DNA of 15,962 nucleotides from CAZJCK01 sp964544635 (GCA_964544635.1 CAZJCK010000071.1:1-15962), one strand, 5' to 3'. Positions 6,751-14,833 are shown, numbered from the stretch's first letter. The notes: generated by a model not told the origin, from the letters alone. Made by a program: numbers and translations.

Positions 6751-6808
6751 GTCCCCCAACCCGGATAGTCCACCACACTGAAACCTGGTTGGCATAAGGA
6801 TTACAACA

Positions 6809-8608
6809 ATGACACCGGACATATACGAAGACGAACAAACCAGCGCCGCCGAGCAGGATATCGGCACCCGCCGTGCCTTCGGACGACTGGTACCGTTCCT
6901 CAAAGAACATAAGCTCGGGTTGTTTATCGCCCTGTTGCTCCTGGCCGGTTCCACCGGTCTGAGCCTGGTCTGGCCGAAACTCCTGCAACAGGGGCTTGAC
7001 GTCCACCTGGCAAACGACGATTACCGCGGCCTCCTGTGGATCGCCGCCGCTATCGGCGCTATCCAGATCGCTACTGTGCTCACCCAGTACCTCATGCGGG
7101 TGCGTCTGGAAACGATCGGCCAGGATATCATGCTCAGGCTGAAACGGAAGCTGTACCACCACATCCTGTCGCTCGACGTTTCCTTCTTCGATCGCAATCC
7201 GGTCGGGCGTCTGCTCGCCCGCGTCGAGTCGGATACCGAGTCGCTGCGGCTGATGTTCACGACTACCGTGGTGCTGGTACTTGGCGACGCCATACTCATC
7301 ATCGGTATCTACAGCATCCTTTTCTGGACGCACTGGAAGATGGCGCTGGCCCTGTTCATCTGGATACCGGTGATCGCGGCCATGATCTGGTATTTCCACC
7401 GGAAGACCAGTGATCGCTTCTTAAACGTGCGCAAGCGCATGGCCGAAGTGACCGCCTCGCTCACCGAGTTCCTCCACGGCATATCGATCGTCCAGATCTT
7501 CCACCGTGGCGACTGGGCGCGCCGGAAGATGTACGAGATGAACCGGATGAAGTTCACGGAAGATCGCTATGTCAATATTGCGGTCATCCTGTTCTTCAAC
7601 ACCATCTTTTACTTCGAATACGTCAAGATCGGCCTCGTCCTGATAATCGGACCGATCATTGGTATGACATTCGGTACCATACTGATGTTCGTCATGTACA
7701 TCTGGCGATCCTTCGAACCGATCTGGCGCACCTCGGAGCAGCTGTCCAACTTCCAGAAGGCGGTGGCCGGTTCGAAGCGCATCTTCGCCCTCTTGTCGGA
7801 GCAGCCGCGCGTCTCCACTCCGGAAAACCCGGTCGAGTGGCACGGCCTGGCTGAATCGATACGGTTCGAGGATGTCTGGTTCTCGTACACCGACGACGAC
7901 AACTATGCCCTGAAGAATGCCACCTTTGAAATAAAGAAGGGCCAACGTGTCGCCCTCGTCGGCGTGACCGGCGGCGGCAAGTCAACCGTCATTTCCCTCC
8001 TGCTGCGCTTTTATGATCCGCAGAAGGGACGGATCACCGTTGACGGTATCGATATCCGAGACATCGACCTCGCAGTACTGCGCTCGCGCTTCGCCCTGGT
8101 GCTCCAGGATATTCATCTCTTCCCGGGCACGGTGCGCGACAACATCTCGCTGGAAGCGGACGGTGTCGACGAGGACAGGGTGGAGAGCGCGGCCAGGACG
8201 GTCGAGGCCGACGCCTTTGTATCGTCGCTGCCCGACGGCTTCGATACCGAGGTCTCCGAGAAAGGCGCCAACTTCTCGCGTGGCGAACGCCAGCTGCTCT
8301 CGTTCGCGCGGGCGCTGGCCGCCGAACCGGATGTCCTGGTGCTCGACGAAGCGACCAGCTCGGTCGATCCCGAAACCGAACGGATCATCCAGCATTCGAT
8401 GAAGAAACTGATGACCGATCGAACCTCGCTGATCATCGCCCACCGCCTGTCGACCATCCTCGACGTCGACCAGATACTGGTAATACGACGCGGCGAGATT
8501 ATTGAACGTGGCAGCCACCCCGAACTGCTGCTGGCCAACGGCTACTATTCGAAGCTGTTCCACCTGCAGTTCAAACCAAAGAACGGAGTAGCGGCAAATG
8601 CGGGATAA
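6809..8608 (+). CDS. Heterodimeric type IV ABC exporter, subunit with catalytic Walker B Glu
   Basis: This 599-residue fusion of a six-helix transmembrane domain (about residues 35-320) and a C-terminal ATPase domain (about 350-590) is a half-transporter of the MdlB/BmrD/TM288-like group, which exports drugs, lipids or peptides. Walker A is GVTGGGKST (385-393), Walker B is VLVLDE (509-514) with the catalytic E514, and the switch His is H545 (IIAHRLST). The signature loop reads FSRGE (489-493) instead of LSGGQ. In this exporter class such a degenerate signature pairs with a partner lacking the catalytic Glu, which is exactly what the next gene shows. The start is ATG 6809 behind TAAGGAT. The gene overlaps the next by 11 bases. 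Substrate is unknown. The attenuator-like leader suggests induction when translation is disturbed, as for antibiotic exporters. Confidence 0.92.
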   Translation: MTPDIYEDEQTSAAEQDIGTRRAFGRLVPFLKEHKLGLFIALLLLAGSTGLSLVWPKLLQQGLDVHLANDDYRGLLWIAAAIGAIQIATVLTQYLMRVRLETIGQDIMLRLKRKLYHHILSLDVSFFDRNPVGRLLARVESDTESLRLMFTTTVVLVLGDAILIIGIYSILFWTHWKMALALFIWIPVIAAMIWYFHRKTSDRFLNVRKRMAEVTASLTEFLHGISIVQIFHRGDWARRKMYEMNRMKFTEDRYVNIAVILFFNTIFYFEYVKIGLVLIIGPIIGMTFGTILMFVMYIWRSFEPIWRTSEQLSNFQKAVAGSKRIFALLSEQPRVSTPENPVEWHGLAESIRFEDVWFSYTDDDNYALKNATFEIKKGQRVALVGVTGGGKSTVISLLLRFYDPQKGRITVDGIDIRDIDLAVLRSRFALVLQDIHLFPGTVRDNISLEADGVDEDRVESAARTVEADAFVSSLPDGFDTEVSEKGANFSRGERQLLSFARALAAEPDVLVLDEATSSVDPETERIIQHSMKKLMTDRTSLIIAHRLSTILDVDQILVIRRGEIIERGSHPELLLANGYYSKLFHLQFKPKNGVAANAG

Positions 8609-10388
8609 GATAAGATGGTTATGGAGGTACTACCGCCATTATAAATACGTGCTGGCGGTCATGCTCCTCCTGACACCGGTCCAGGCGGTCTTCCAGGTCT
8701 CGGTGCCGCGCATGATCGACTATACCATCGACTACCTCGATACCGAGCAGGTACCCGACTCCTGGCTGGCCGAACAACTGGCCGCGATCGGCGGCGGCAT
8801 CGGCGTGTCGCCGGTAACCAGCTTCGGCCTCGGGTTCATGGTCCTCGGTCTGATCGCGGCCTTCCTCTACAGTATCGTGCAGGGCCACCGCGCCTGGATG
8901 AATATCCGCCTCGAGTGGCTGTTCCGCCAGGACGGTTTCGATCGCATCACCACCAAGGGACCGGACTTCTTCAACAAGTTCCGGACCGGTGATGTCGTCA
9001 CGCGACTGACCGACGATGTCGCCGAGAAGCTGTCATGGTTCGCCTGCAGCGGTATCTTCCGGATGTATGAAGCGGTCCTCATGATCACCTTTACCGTGAC
9101 CATGATGATCATCATCAATCCGAAGCTCACCCTGTTCGCGGCCGGGCCGCTGCCCGTGCTCATCTTCGTCTTCATGAAGACTTCCGGGCGCCTCGACCGA
9201 CGCTACGATACGCTCCAGAAGCGCATCTCCACCTTCCAGGATGTCATGGAAGCCTGTCTCTCCGGCATCCGGGTGGTCAAGGCGTACGTCCGCGAGAAAG
9301 CGCAGAAAGGGAAGTTCGAAGAGGCCGCCGTAGAACGTCGCAAGGCTGAGATCGATACGATCAAGACCAGCACCATTGTCGACTCGATGTATATGTACAT
9401 CTGGCAGCTCTCGGTGATCATCATCCTGATCGCCGGCGGTTACATGGTAATCAACGGCGATATCAGCCGCGGCAAACTGGGCTCGTTCATCTTCTACACC
9501 GTCTGGCTGGTCTTCCCGATGTTCGATATCGGCCAGTTCCTCGTCAAGTCGCGGCAGTCGGCAGTTTCGATCAACCGCCTGCAGGAACTCGAGGATCTGC
9601 CGCCGATGGTAACCGACACCGGTACCGTCGGCAACGGTCACATGAAGGGTGAAGTCGCGTTCGACAAGACCGACTTCATCTTCCCGGACTCCAGCCGCAA
9701 GATTCTTGACGAGATATCGATCGAGATCAAGACCGGGCAGACCGTTGCACTGGTCGGACGGGTCGGTTCCGGCAAGACCTGGATGATCAACACCCTGCCG
9801 CGCCTCGTCGATCCGACCGCCGGAAGCATCACGCTCGACGGTCGCGAACTGCGCGAATACAAACTGGAGGATCTTCGCAGTATGATCGGCTATGTGCCGC
9901 AGGAACCGGTCCTCTTTTCCGATACCATCCGTAACAACATCCTGTTCGGACGCGACGGTATCAGCGAGGAGATCGTTGACTGGGCGGTCGAGGTCGCACA
10001 ACTGAAGAATGAGATGGACCAGTTCCCCAAAGGACTGGATACGTACATCGGAACACGCGGCATGTCGGTGTCGGGCGGCCAGAAGCAGCGCATCGCCCTG
10101 GCGCGGGCGCTGGTGGGACGGCCGAAACTGCTCATCCTCGACGACTGCACCTCGGCGCTCGATTCGCGCACGGAAGCGGCGCTGTGGGAACGGTTACACG
10201 AGGTGATGCCGGAAATGACCGCCCTCCTGATCACGCACCGTCCCGATACCCTCGAACGCGCTGACATGATCTACGTGCTCGAAGCCGGGAAGGTGATCGA
10301 GAAGGGACGTCATGCCGAACTCATGGCCGACAAGACGACTTACGCGCGCATCTACCGACGCTACCAGCTTGAAGAACAGGTCGCGTAG
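8598..10388 (+). CDS. Heterodimeric type IV ABC exporter, subunit with degenerate Walker B
   Basis: This 596-residue partner has a transmembrane domain (about residues 15-325) and an ATPase domain (about 350-595). Walker A is GRVGSGKT (387-394), the signature is canonical VSGGQ (491-495), Walker B is LLILDD (511-516) with D516 in the place of the catalytic Glu, and H547 is in ITHRPDT. Combined with the FSRGE signature of the first subunit, the heterodimer has one canonical ATP site (first subunit Walker A/B with this subunit's signature) and one degenerate site, as in TM287/288 and BmrCD. Between the first two helices is an insertion (about 48-75) typical of the MdlA/BmrC-like partner. The ATG lies within the end of the preceding gene, with GGAG about 9 bases upstream, so the subunits are translationally linked and probably made in equal amounts. 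Confidence 0.92.
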   Translation: MRDKIRWLWRYYRHYKYVLAVMLLLTPVQAVFQVSVPRMIDYTIDYLDTEQVPDSWLAEQLAAIGGGIGVSPVTSFGLGFMVLGLIAAFLYSIVQGHRAWMNIRLEWLFRQDGFDRITTKGPDFFNKFRTGDVVTRLTDDVAEKLSWFACSGIFRMYEAVLMITFTVTMMIIINPKLTLFAAGPLPVLIFVFMKTSGRLDRRYDTLQKRISTFQDVMEACLSGIRVVKAYVREKAQKGKFEEAAVERRKAEIDTIKTSTIVDSMYMYIWQLSVIIILIAGGYMVINGDISRGKLGSFIFYTVWLVFPMFDIGQFLVKSRQSAVSINRLQELEDLPPMVTDTGTVGNGHMKGEVAFDKTDFIFPDSSRKILDEISIEIKTGQTVALVGRVGSGKTWMINTLPRLVDPTAGSITLDGRELREYKLEDLRSMIGYVPQEPVLFSDTIRNNILFGRDGISEEIVDWAVEVAQLKNEMDQFPKGLDTYIGTRGMSVSGGQKQRIALARALVGRPKLLILDDCTSALDSRTEAALWERLHEVMPEMTALLITHRPDTLERADMIYVLEAGKVIEKGRHAELMADKTTYARIYRRYQLEEQVA

Positions 10389-10411
10389 CTAACGACAATA
10401 CGTGCAAACGA

Positions 10412-10442
10412 AAACGCCCCGTGCTTGATGCGCGGGGCGTTT
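10412..10442. terminator. Bidirectional terminator between the exporter genes and the propeller lipoprotein
   Basis: A perfect 10-bp stem, AAACGCCCCG (10412-10421) with CGGGGCGTTT (10433-10442), has an 11-base loop. It lies 23 bases after the exporter stop. On the - strand the stem is followed by TCGTTT, so it can also end transcripts of the convergent lipoprotein gene. The following 118 bases to that gene show nothing else convincing. Confidence 0.75.
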
Positions 10443-10560
10443 GACTTATGTGGGCAACAAACTGCCTCGTCCGTCCCCCCTGATTCTGCATACCGTGTTC
10501 GAACCAGAAACAGGCTACCGTGGCAGCCCACCCTTCAGGGAGGCTCAGCTTATCGAACGA

Positions 10561-11700
10561 TCAACTCTCGCCCGCAACCAGCGGCCGCCAGGACAACCCA
10601 AACGGCTCCGAACCAACCGTTACCGAGTCGATCTTCTCCAGCGTCGTACCGTCGATCACATACACCGCGCCGTTGTTGGGACGGTCGTTGGTGCACGATA
10701 TATATACCCGCGAACCGTCATCACTCGACGCAATCCCGAATGGACGATTGACGGAGAACTCGTACGATTCGATAATCTCCCGCGTCGACAACCGGATCAC
10801 CCACACCTTGTTGTCGTTCATGCCTGTCACGAACAACGTGTTGTTGTCCGGGAGCAAGGTGAAGTAGGTCGGGCCTTCCATTCCTGATGGCCCCGCGCCA
10901 GGAATGACAATCGAATCAACTATCGTCAAGTTGTTCAGGTCAACAATGCGAATCTGGTCCACACCCTTGCGGCAGGCCAGGTACGCAAAGTTGCTGTTGT
11001 GGTCGATCTGCACGCCGTACGGACCGTAGTTGTTCGATTGCGACAGGTTGAAGATCGGCTGCGCCGAGTCGATCGTCAACGGCTGCAGGTCGCCTGTCTC
11101 GGTGTTGTAAATCGTTATGTCATCGGAGCTGAACCCGGCCGAAACAAGATATTTGAAGTCCGGGGAGATGCGCATGTCATGGGTCTGAAACCCGGCCTGC
11201 AGGTTCGAGTCGAGGAACGCAAAGTTGGTCCCCGAAACATCAAACCGGTAGGTGCGACCCTTGTTGATCGCAAAGTTGGTCATGAACAGCGTATCGTTGG
11301 AGCCGCTCACCATCACGGTGGTGGGGAAGACCCCGGCATCGGCAACCGTCGTCAGATTCACCGTCGTCACCAGGCTGTTGTCCGACGACCGGTACTTGGC
11401 CAGTTCGCCGCCCTGCTGACGTCCGACAATATAAAAGTACTCGTAGTCATGCGAGAACGTGACGAAGTGGGGCTCGGCGATCGGGATGTCGACCGAATCA
11501 ACACGCTGTAATGTTTTGCTGTCGTATACATACAACGTCGAATCAGCCTGGTTCGGAACATAGATGCGGCCGGCCGGATTTTCAGAAGTCTCGCCATCCG
11601 GCGGACAGGTCGGGCAGTCGTCGTCGTCGTCACAGCCGGCAACGACCAGGGCGACAGCGACCATCAGGAAAAGTGCTGCAAGAAAGCGTTTCGGTGTCAT
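10561..11700 (-). CDS. YncE-like beta-propeller lipoprotein
   Basis: The 379-residue product begins MTPKRFLAALFLMVAVALVVAGC, a lipoprotein signal with lipobox VAGC and lipidation at C23, followed by five Asp. The rest (about 42-379) consists of repeats of the YVTN/SMP-30 kind: short strands such as GRIYVPNQADSTLYVYD, SDDITIYNTETGDLQPL, VDQIRIVDLNNLTIVDSI and GAVYVIDGTTLEKIDSV, with recurring GP/RPFGI turns. This predicts a single seven-bladed-like propeller on the outside of a membrane, acting in ligand or protein binding rather than catalysis; no catalytic residues are recognised. The start is ATG 11698-11700, preceded by GAGG at 6 bases. A TTG two codons earlier would overlap the ribosome site and is less likely. 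The Asp run after C23 is like inner-membrane retention signals in E. coli, but that rule may not hold here. The specific function is unknown. Confidence 0.82.
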   Translation of the reverse strand: MTPKRFLAALFLMVAVALVVAGCDDDDDCPTCPPDGETSENPAGRIYVPNQADSTLYVYDSKTLQRVDSVDIPIAEPHFVTFSHDYEYFYIVGRQQGGELAKYRSSDNSLVTTVNLTTVADAGVFPTTVMVSGSNDTLFMTNFAINKGRTYRFDVSGTNFAFLDSNLQAGFQTHDMRISPDFKYLVSAGFSSDDITIYNTETGDLQPLTIDSAQPIFNLSQSNNYGPYGVQIDHNSNFAYLACRKGVDQIRIVDLNNLTIVDSIVIPGAGPSGMEGPTYFTLLPDNNTLFVTGMNDNKVWVIRLSTREIIESYEFSVNRPFGIASSDDGSRVYISCTNDRPNNGAVYVIDGTTLEKIDSVTVGSEPFGLSWRPLVAGES

Positions 11701-11733
11701 GGGCAACCTCGAACCTCAATGTTATTGGAAGTT

Positions 11734-11790
11734 ATTAACTCTTTAACGGATCAATAAAGTCAATGTATTGGCTGACGTGAGACAGGTCAA
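11734..11790 (-). promoter_or_regulatory. Candidate tandem promoters of the propeller lipoprotein gene
   Basis: On the - strand there are two possible promoters. The first is TTGACT (11758-11763), 18 bases, GTTAAT (11734-11739). The second is TTGACC (11785-11790), 17 bases, TACATT (11762-11767). Both -35 boxes match 5 of 6 and both -10 boxes 4 of 6. Either may be the functional one. Confidence 0.45.
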
Positions 11791-11827
11791 GTTGTTCGTA
11801 CACCTGCCGTCTTACCGGCCATTCCTG

Positions 11828-11857
11828 TTGACAGAACGGCCAACCCGGCGGTATCGT
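11828..11857 (+). promoter_or_regulatory. Candidate promoter of the small lipoprotein gene
   Basis: A perfect TTGACA (11828-11833) is followed after 18 bases by TATCGT (11852-11857, 4 of 6). Transcription would begin near 11864, leaving a 5' UTR of about 50 bases with a good ribosome site, GGGAGGA, before ATG 11914. Confidence 0.5.
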
Positions 11858-11913
11858 GCAGTGGCATCACTGTTCGCGCGTTAGAATCTCGCCATTAACC
11901 GGGAGGATATACC

Positions 11914-12411
11914 ATGCCCCTGTTCAAGATACTTACCGGCGCCGGCGCCCTGCTGACAGTAGGCATCGCCTTCGTGGCCTGTGGTGGGGCCGACGATACC
12001 GGTCACACCACGCCGACCGCGGCCGATGTGAGCGCCATACCCCAGCGTATTGTCGTCAGCGGCGAATCTCTCATGCTGGAAACCTATATCTGGCGCGACT
12101 TTATGCCGATTGCGCCGCCGGACGGTCGGGCCATGACTGCCGCTATTTCAATCAAGACCGTCTCCGCCGAACCGTTCCCGTCAAATGTCGACGCCGACTC
12201 CATGTGGGTCTTCAACAACAGCCAGACCTGGGAAACCGCCTTCACCGATGAAGCCCGGCCGAGCGATCCCCATGTACTGTCGAAAGTCGCCCGCGACGGC
12301 CCGCTCTGGCAGCCGGGGGCAGTGGTCGACGTTGTCGTACGCCTCAAAGACAATTCCGGCAAAACCTGGTTGCTCAGGGCCGCCAACCAAACCGTACAGC
12401 GCACTGATTAG
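11914..12411 (+). CDS. Small predicted lipoprotein of unknown function
   Basis: The 165-residue product opens with K5, a hydrophobic stretch (residues 6-22) and FVAC, placing the lipidated cysteine at C23 and followed by GGADD. The mature part (about 143 residues) has a Ser/Thr/Ala-rich linker, then a segment rich in beta-strand pattern: QRIVVSGESLMLETYIWRDF, TAAISIKTV, VDVVVRLKDNSGKTWLLRA. The repeated polar/hydrophobic alternation suggests a compact beta-sandwich. I do not recognise the family. F at the -3 position of the lipobox is less common than L, so a simple signal peptide is possible. The ATG has GGGAGGA at good spacing. It is divergent from the propeller lipoprotein and has its own promoter, so the two may share control. 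Confidence 0.7.
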   Translation: MPLFKILTGAGALLTVGIAFVACGGADDTGHTTPTAADVSAIPQRIVVSGESLMLETYIWRDFMPIAPPDGRAMTAAISIKTVSAEPFPSNVDADSMWVFNNSQTWETAFTDEARPSDPHVLSKVARDGPLWQPGAVVDVVVRLKDNSGKTWLLRAANQTVQRTD

Positions 12412-12583
12412 CGCCACCCTTCCTGTCCGGCTGCTGACTGGGAAAGTGCACACTTTTGGGCGTCAGATAACGTTGTCAACAACTGTCAGGGGGCGTTTGA
12501 CCGCCGATGGATTGATGAATCATAAGTTACCGGCACTATTAGTATGTGTTGAACCGGATGCTCAGGCTCATCGAGTCGATCCT

Positions 12584-12599
12584 TGTGAACGTGATCACA
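12584..12599 (+). promoter_or_regulatory. CRP/FNR-family-type operator (TGTGA-N6-TCACA)
   Basis: TGTGA (12584-12588), six bases and TCACA (12595-12599) match both half-sites of the E. coli CRP consensus exactly. The centre is about 72 bases before the predicted start near 12664, a usual class I activator position. Which CRP-like protein binds, if any, is unknown. Confidence 0.5.
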
Positions 12600-12629
12600 T
12601 GAAGATGGATAACCGGAATAATTTTATCC

Positions 12630-12657
12630 TTGACCTTATTGCTAATATCAGTATCAT
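12630..12657 (+). promoter_or_regulatory. Promoter of the TetR-family gene
   Basis: TTGACC (12630-12635) and TATCAT (12652-12657) are 16 bases apart and each matches 5 of 6 consensus bases. The predicted start near 12664 gives a short 5' UTR with the 10-bp palindrome GGAGGCCTCC (12670-12679). That palindrome could be an autorepression operator, and its GGAGG is also the only Shine-Dalgarno-like sequence, though 16 bases from ATG 12691. Confidence 0.6.
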
Positions 12658-12690
12658 TGAAACGAGGTTGGAGGCCTCCTGTTTTACGGT

Positions 12691-13293
12691 ATGATGGTAC
12701 GTACTCGACCCCTCAATCGAAAAGCCCAGATCGTCGAAGAAGCAACCCACTTGTTCAGTCGATACGGCTTCGACAAAGTCACGATCAAGCAGCTCGCCGA
12801 TACCATCGGCATTACCGAGCCGGGCTTGTACCGCCACTATCCCTCCAAAGAAGCGATTTACGACGCGGTCATTGATTCCCTTGAAGCCCGTCTTGAGCAC
12901 GAAGCTCTCTTCGAACGCCTCGAGGGCGAGTCCAACCTCGAAACGCTCCTCACTTCCGTGGCCGATCAGATTATTGATTTCTATACTCGAAACGCCGACG
13001 TCTACCGGATCATGCTCTACGCTGTCCTGCGAGAGCACCAGAAAGCGGTCGACATGTATCAGCTCATTCGAGGGGCGTATGTAAAGTTCCTCATACGCCA
13101 GTTCGACCGCATGTCTAAGGCGGGTGATATTCTCAAAAAGCGTAACGATATCACCGCCCGCTGTTTCGTCGGTATGGTATTCGACTGCGCCCTGGGCACA
13201 ACCCTCTGGCGAGGCATGCAGGGTCGTGACTACGATCCGTCCGAAGTGATTGCCAACAATGTGCCCATATATGTACGCGGCCTGAAGGCTTGA
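12691..13293 (+). CDS. TetR/AcrR-family transcriptional regulator
   Basis: The 200-residue protein has the N-terminal TetR DNA-binding domain: helix 1 RKAQIVEEATHLFSRYGFD (about 10-28), then helix-turn-helix VTIKQLADTIGITEPGLYRHY (30-50) and the usual PSKEAIYDAV. The C-terminal part (about 60-200) is all helical and would form the ligand pocket and dimer face; the ligand cannot be told. A second ATG at 12694 is an alternative start with little effect on the protein. Most members repress their own gene and a neighbour. Here the nearest neighbours are the small lipoprotein (same strand, upstream) and the PDZ gene (convergent), and neither is an obvious efflux or lipid target, so its regulon may be elsewhere. 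The palindrome GGAGGCCTCC in its own 5' UTR is a candidate operator. Confidence 0.9.
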   Translation: MMVRTRPLNRKAQIVEEATHLFSRYGFDKVTIKQLADTIGITEPGLYRHYPSKEAIYDAVIDSLEARLEHEALFERLEGESNLETLLTSVADQIIDFYTRNADVYRIMLYAVLREHQKAVDMYQLIRGAYVKFLIRQFDRMSKAGDILKKRNDITARCFVGMVFDCALGTTLWRGMQGRDYDPSEVIANNVPIYVRGLKA

Positions 13294-13636
13294 CCTGCTC
13301 GAATAGAGCAGACATTGAGACGCCGACTCATAAACCAGCTGTTGCCTCCGATTGAATTAAAGCGAATCAGTGTGTGCAGATACTCTCGCACAGTGATGAA
13401 AAATAGCATCCCTTCTTTGGATGTGCTCCTCTGTCCGGCGGGGCCGTGTGGTGCTTGCAGGCACGGCCCCGCTTTTTTGTCTCCCTGTACATCCAATACC
13501 AACCCACCGTCAAAGCCCAAAAACGCGGGATGAAACAACCTGACACCGCTTAAGTCATGGACGGCATGTCAGCATGTCGACGGGACACGGCGACGATGTC
13601 GATTTCATTCTGGAGGTTCTTACTGAAAGAAAGGGA
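13294..13636 (+). other. Intergenic region between TetR and PDZ genes
   Basis: The gap holds a hairpin directly after the TetR stop (CTGCTC 13295-13300 with GAGCAG 13306-13311, no T tract), a spaced dyad TGTGC/GCACA (13373-13377 with 13388-13392), and the terminator at 13438-13478. Between 13480 and 13636 nothing is recognised, including no convincing terminator for the convergent PDZ gene. An open frame from 13315 runs through the terminator and is not credible. Confidence 0.5.
13438..13478 (+). terminator. Strong intrinsic terminator downstream of the TetR gene
   Basis: A perfect 11-bp GC-rich stem, GCGGGGCCGTG (13438-13448) with CACGGCCCCGC (13462-13472), is followed by TTTTTT (13473-13478). 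It lies 145 bases beyond the TetR stop, so either the mRNA has a long 3' UTR or another transcript ends here. Confidence 0.9.
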
Positions 13637-14833
13637 TCAGTTCCCGGGGGCTGCCGTATCGGTCATCCCGGTATCCACCGGCTGGAAGCTGTCGTACGCC
13701 TCGCCAAGCGTATCGTACGGCAGGTCGTAATCTTCTTCAAATGACGGCAGCAGCATGGGACGGATCACCACCACTTCGGTACGCCCCTCCCGCACGATCT
13801 GCAGCGTAGCGCCACCGTCGTCCATCGACGACAGGACCGCATCCACCAGGTCGCGATGATTCCGCACCAGCCGTCCGTTCACCCGACGGATGATATCCCC
13901 CTCCACCAGTCCGGCCGCATAGCCCAGACGGAAGGGATCGATCTTGTCCACCCGCAACTGGCCGTTGTCGGTCATCGCCACCGTAAACCCCAGCTTCCCT
14001 TTGATCGGCAGGCCTTCGATGTGTCGCGACGGCTGGTCGGTCGGTCGGCCTGAAGGTCGCCGCGGCGGACGTGCCGCCCGCACCAGCTCCGAGTTCACCG
14101 GCTCTTCGGCGATCCACTCGGTCAGCGGTTTGTTCGGGCTGATGATCCACTGGTTCATCAAATACTGCTCCAGCAAACGATACCCCGGCAGCTGGTTCTT
14201 GATGTATTGCGACTCATACGCCGCCAGCGCCGGCTCGAAACCGAGCACATTCTGGGCGGTGGTGACCGCCAACAGCATGGCCAGGTTGTCGCGACGGTAC
14301 GGTCCGGGGCGCATCAGCGGATGGCTGGCTATCGTCAGGTAGATCGAGTCCTCCGGCTGAATCGATTGCGCCAGCATACGGTGCGACAACTGATAGAGCA
14401 GGTTCAACAACAGCCGATCGTCACCTGGTTCGGCAGTAATAACATCCCCCACTTTCTGGCCGCCCAGCGGCAGAATCAGCGGGTCGCCGGAACCGGATGT
14501 CGGGAAATAGCGCAACAGGTAGATATCGAACTCGGCCTCGCGCCAGCGAATCCCCGATAGCTCCGTCAGGATATGCAGCACCTGCCGGCCGTTGGCATCC
14601 CAGAAGGCAGTCACCAGGCTGTCGTGCTCGGCCACCCAGCGCATGTCGCGATCGGCCGATGTCCCGGCGTAGAAGTTCGGATAGAGACTGGCCTGCAGTT
14701 CGGCCGCCCGCACATTGATACTCACCTGGGGGATACGACTGGAGAAGGTGAACATCGAATAGTACGTATCCTGGGCCGCCACCACCGCTGCCAGAAGCAG
14801 CACAAAGACCAAAATGTGCTTTAGCGCTTTCAT
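13637..14833 (-). CDS. Secreted PDZ-domain protein
   Basis: The 398-residue product has a signal peptide (MKALKHILVFVLLLAAVVAA, cleavage likely before Q21). An N-terminal domain of about 230 residues (21-250) is followed by an Arg/Pro-rich linker (about 252-272), a PDZ domain (about 278-358: LGFTVAM, DPFRLGYAAGLVEGDIIRRV, NGRLVRNHRDLVDAV, TLQIVREG) and an acidic tail. The PDZ resembles those of HtrA, Ctp and RseP-like envelope proteases, but I see no Ser protease triad and no HExxH metalloprotease motif; the helix LLYQLSHRML (145-154) is the nearest to one. It may therefore be a non-catalytic scaffold or a degenerate peptidase. The start ATG has no Shine-Dalgarno sequence. A membrane protein gene ends 52 bases upstream on the same strand, so the two may be cotranscribed. 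Confidence 0.78.
   Translation of the reverse strand: MKALKHILVFVLLLAAVVAAQDTYYSMFTFSSRIPQVSINVRAAELQASLYPNFYAGTSADRDMRWVAEHDSLVTAFWDANGRQVLHILTELSGIRWREAEFDIYLLRYFPTSGSGDPLILPLGGQKVGDVITAEPGDDRLLLNLLYQLSHRMLAQSIQPEDSIYLTIASHPLMRPGPYRRDNLAMLLAVTTAQNVLGFEPALAAYESQYIKNQLPGYRLLEQYLMNQWIISPNKPLTEWIAEEPVNSELVRAARPPRRPSGRPTDQPSRHIEGLPIKGKLGFTVAMTDNGQLRVDKIDPFRLGYAAGLVEGDIIRRVNGRLVRNHRDLVDAVLSSMDDGGATLQIVREGRTEVVVIRPMLLPSFEEDYDLPYDTLGEAYDSFQPVDTGMTDTAAPGN

Larger units (their letters stand above)
12412..12690 (+). other. Intergenic region upstream of the TetR gene
   Basis: No gene is supported. It holds the TetR promoter, a CRP-type site and an inverted repeat in the 5' UTR, listed separately, plus a minor dyad (GTTGT 12472-12476 with ACAAC 12479-12483). 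I see no convincing terminator for the small lipoprotein gene. Confidence 0.5.

Noticed and set aside
9033..10001. Long open frame on the - strand (322 codons) under the second exporter gene
   Set aside because: It lies opposite conserved ABC domains with clear motifs; its translation is Asp/His/Arg-rich with no recognisable fold.
10497..10504. GTTCGAAC resembling a tRNA T-loop
   Set aside because: The flanking bases do not form a T stem on either strand and no acceptor or anticodon arms can be drawn; it is a simple palindrome.
12443..12456. AAAGTG/CACTTT inverted repeat followed by T
   Set aside because: AT-rich short stem with almost no loop; not a credible terminator.
13315..13533. 72-codon + strand frame after the TetR gene
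   Set aside because: It runs straight through the strong terminator hairpin and lacks a ribosome site.
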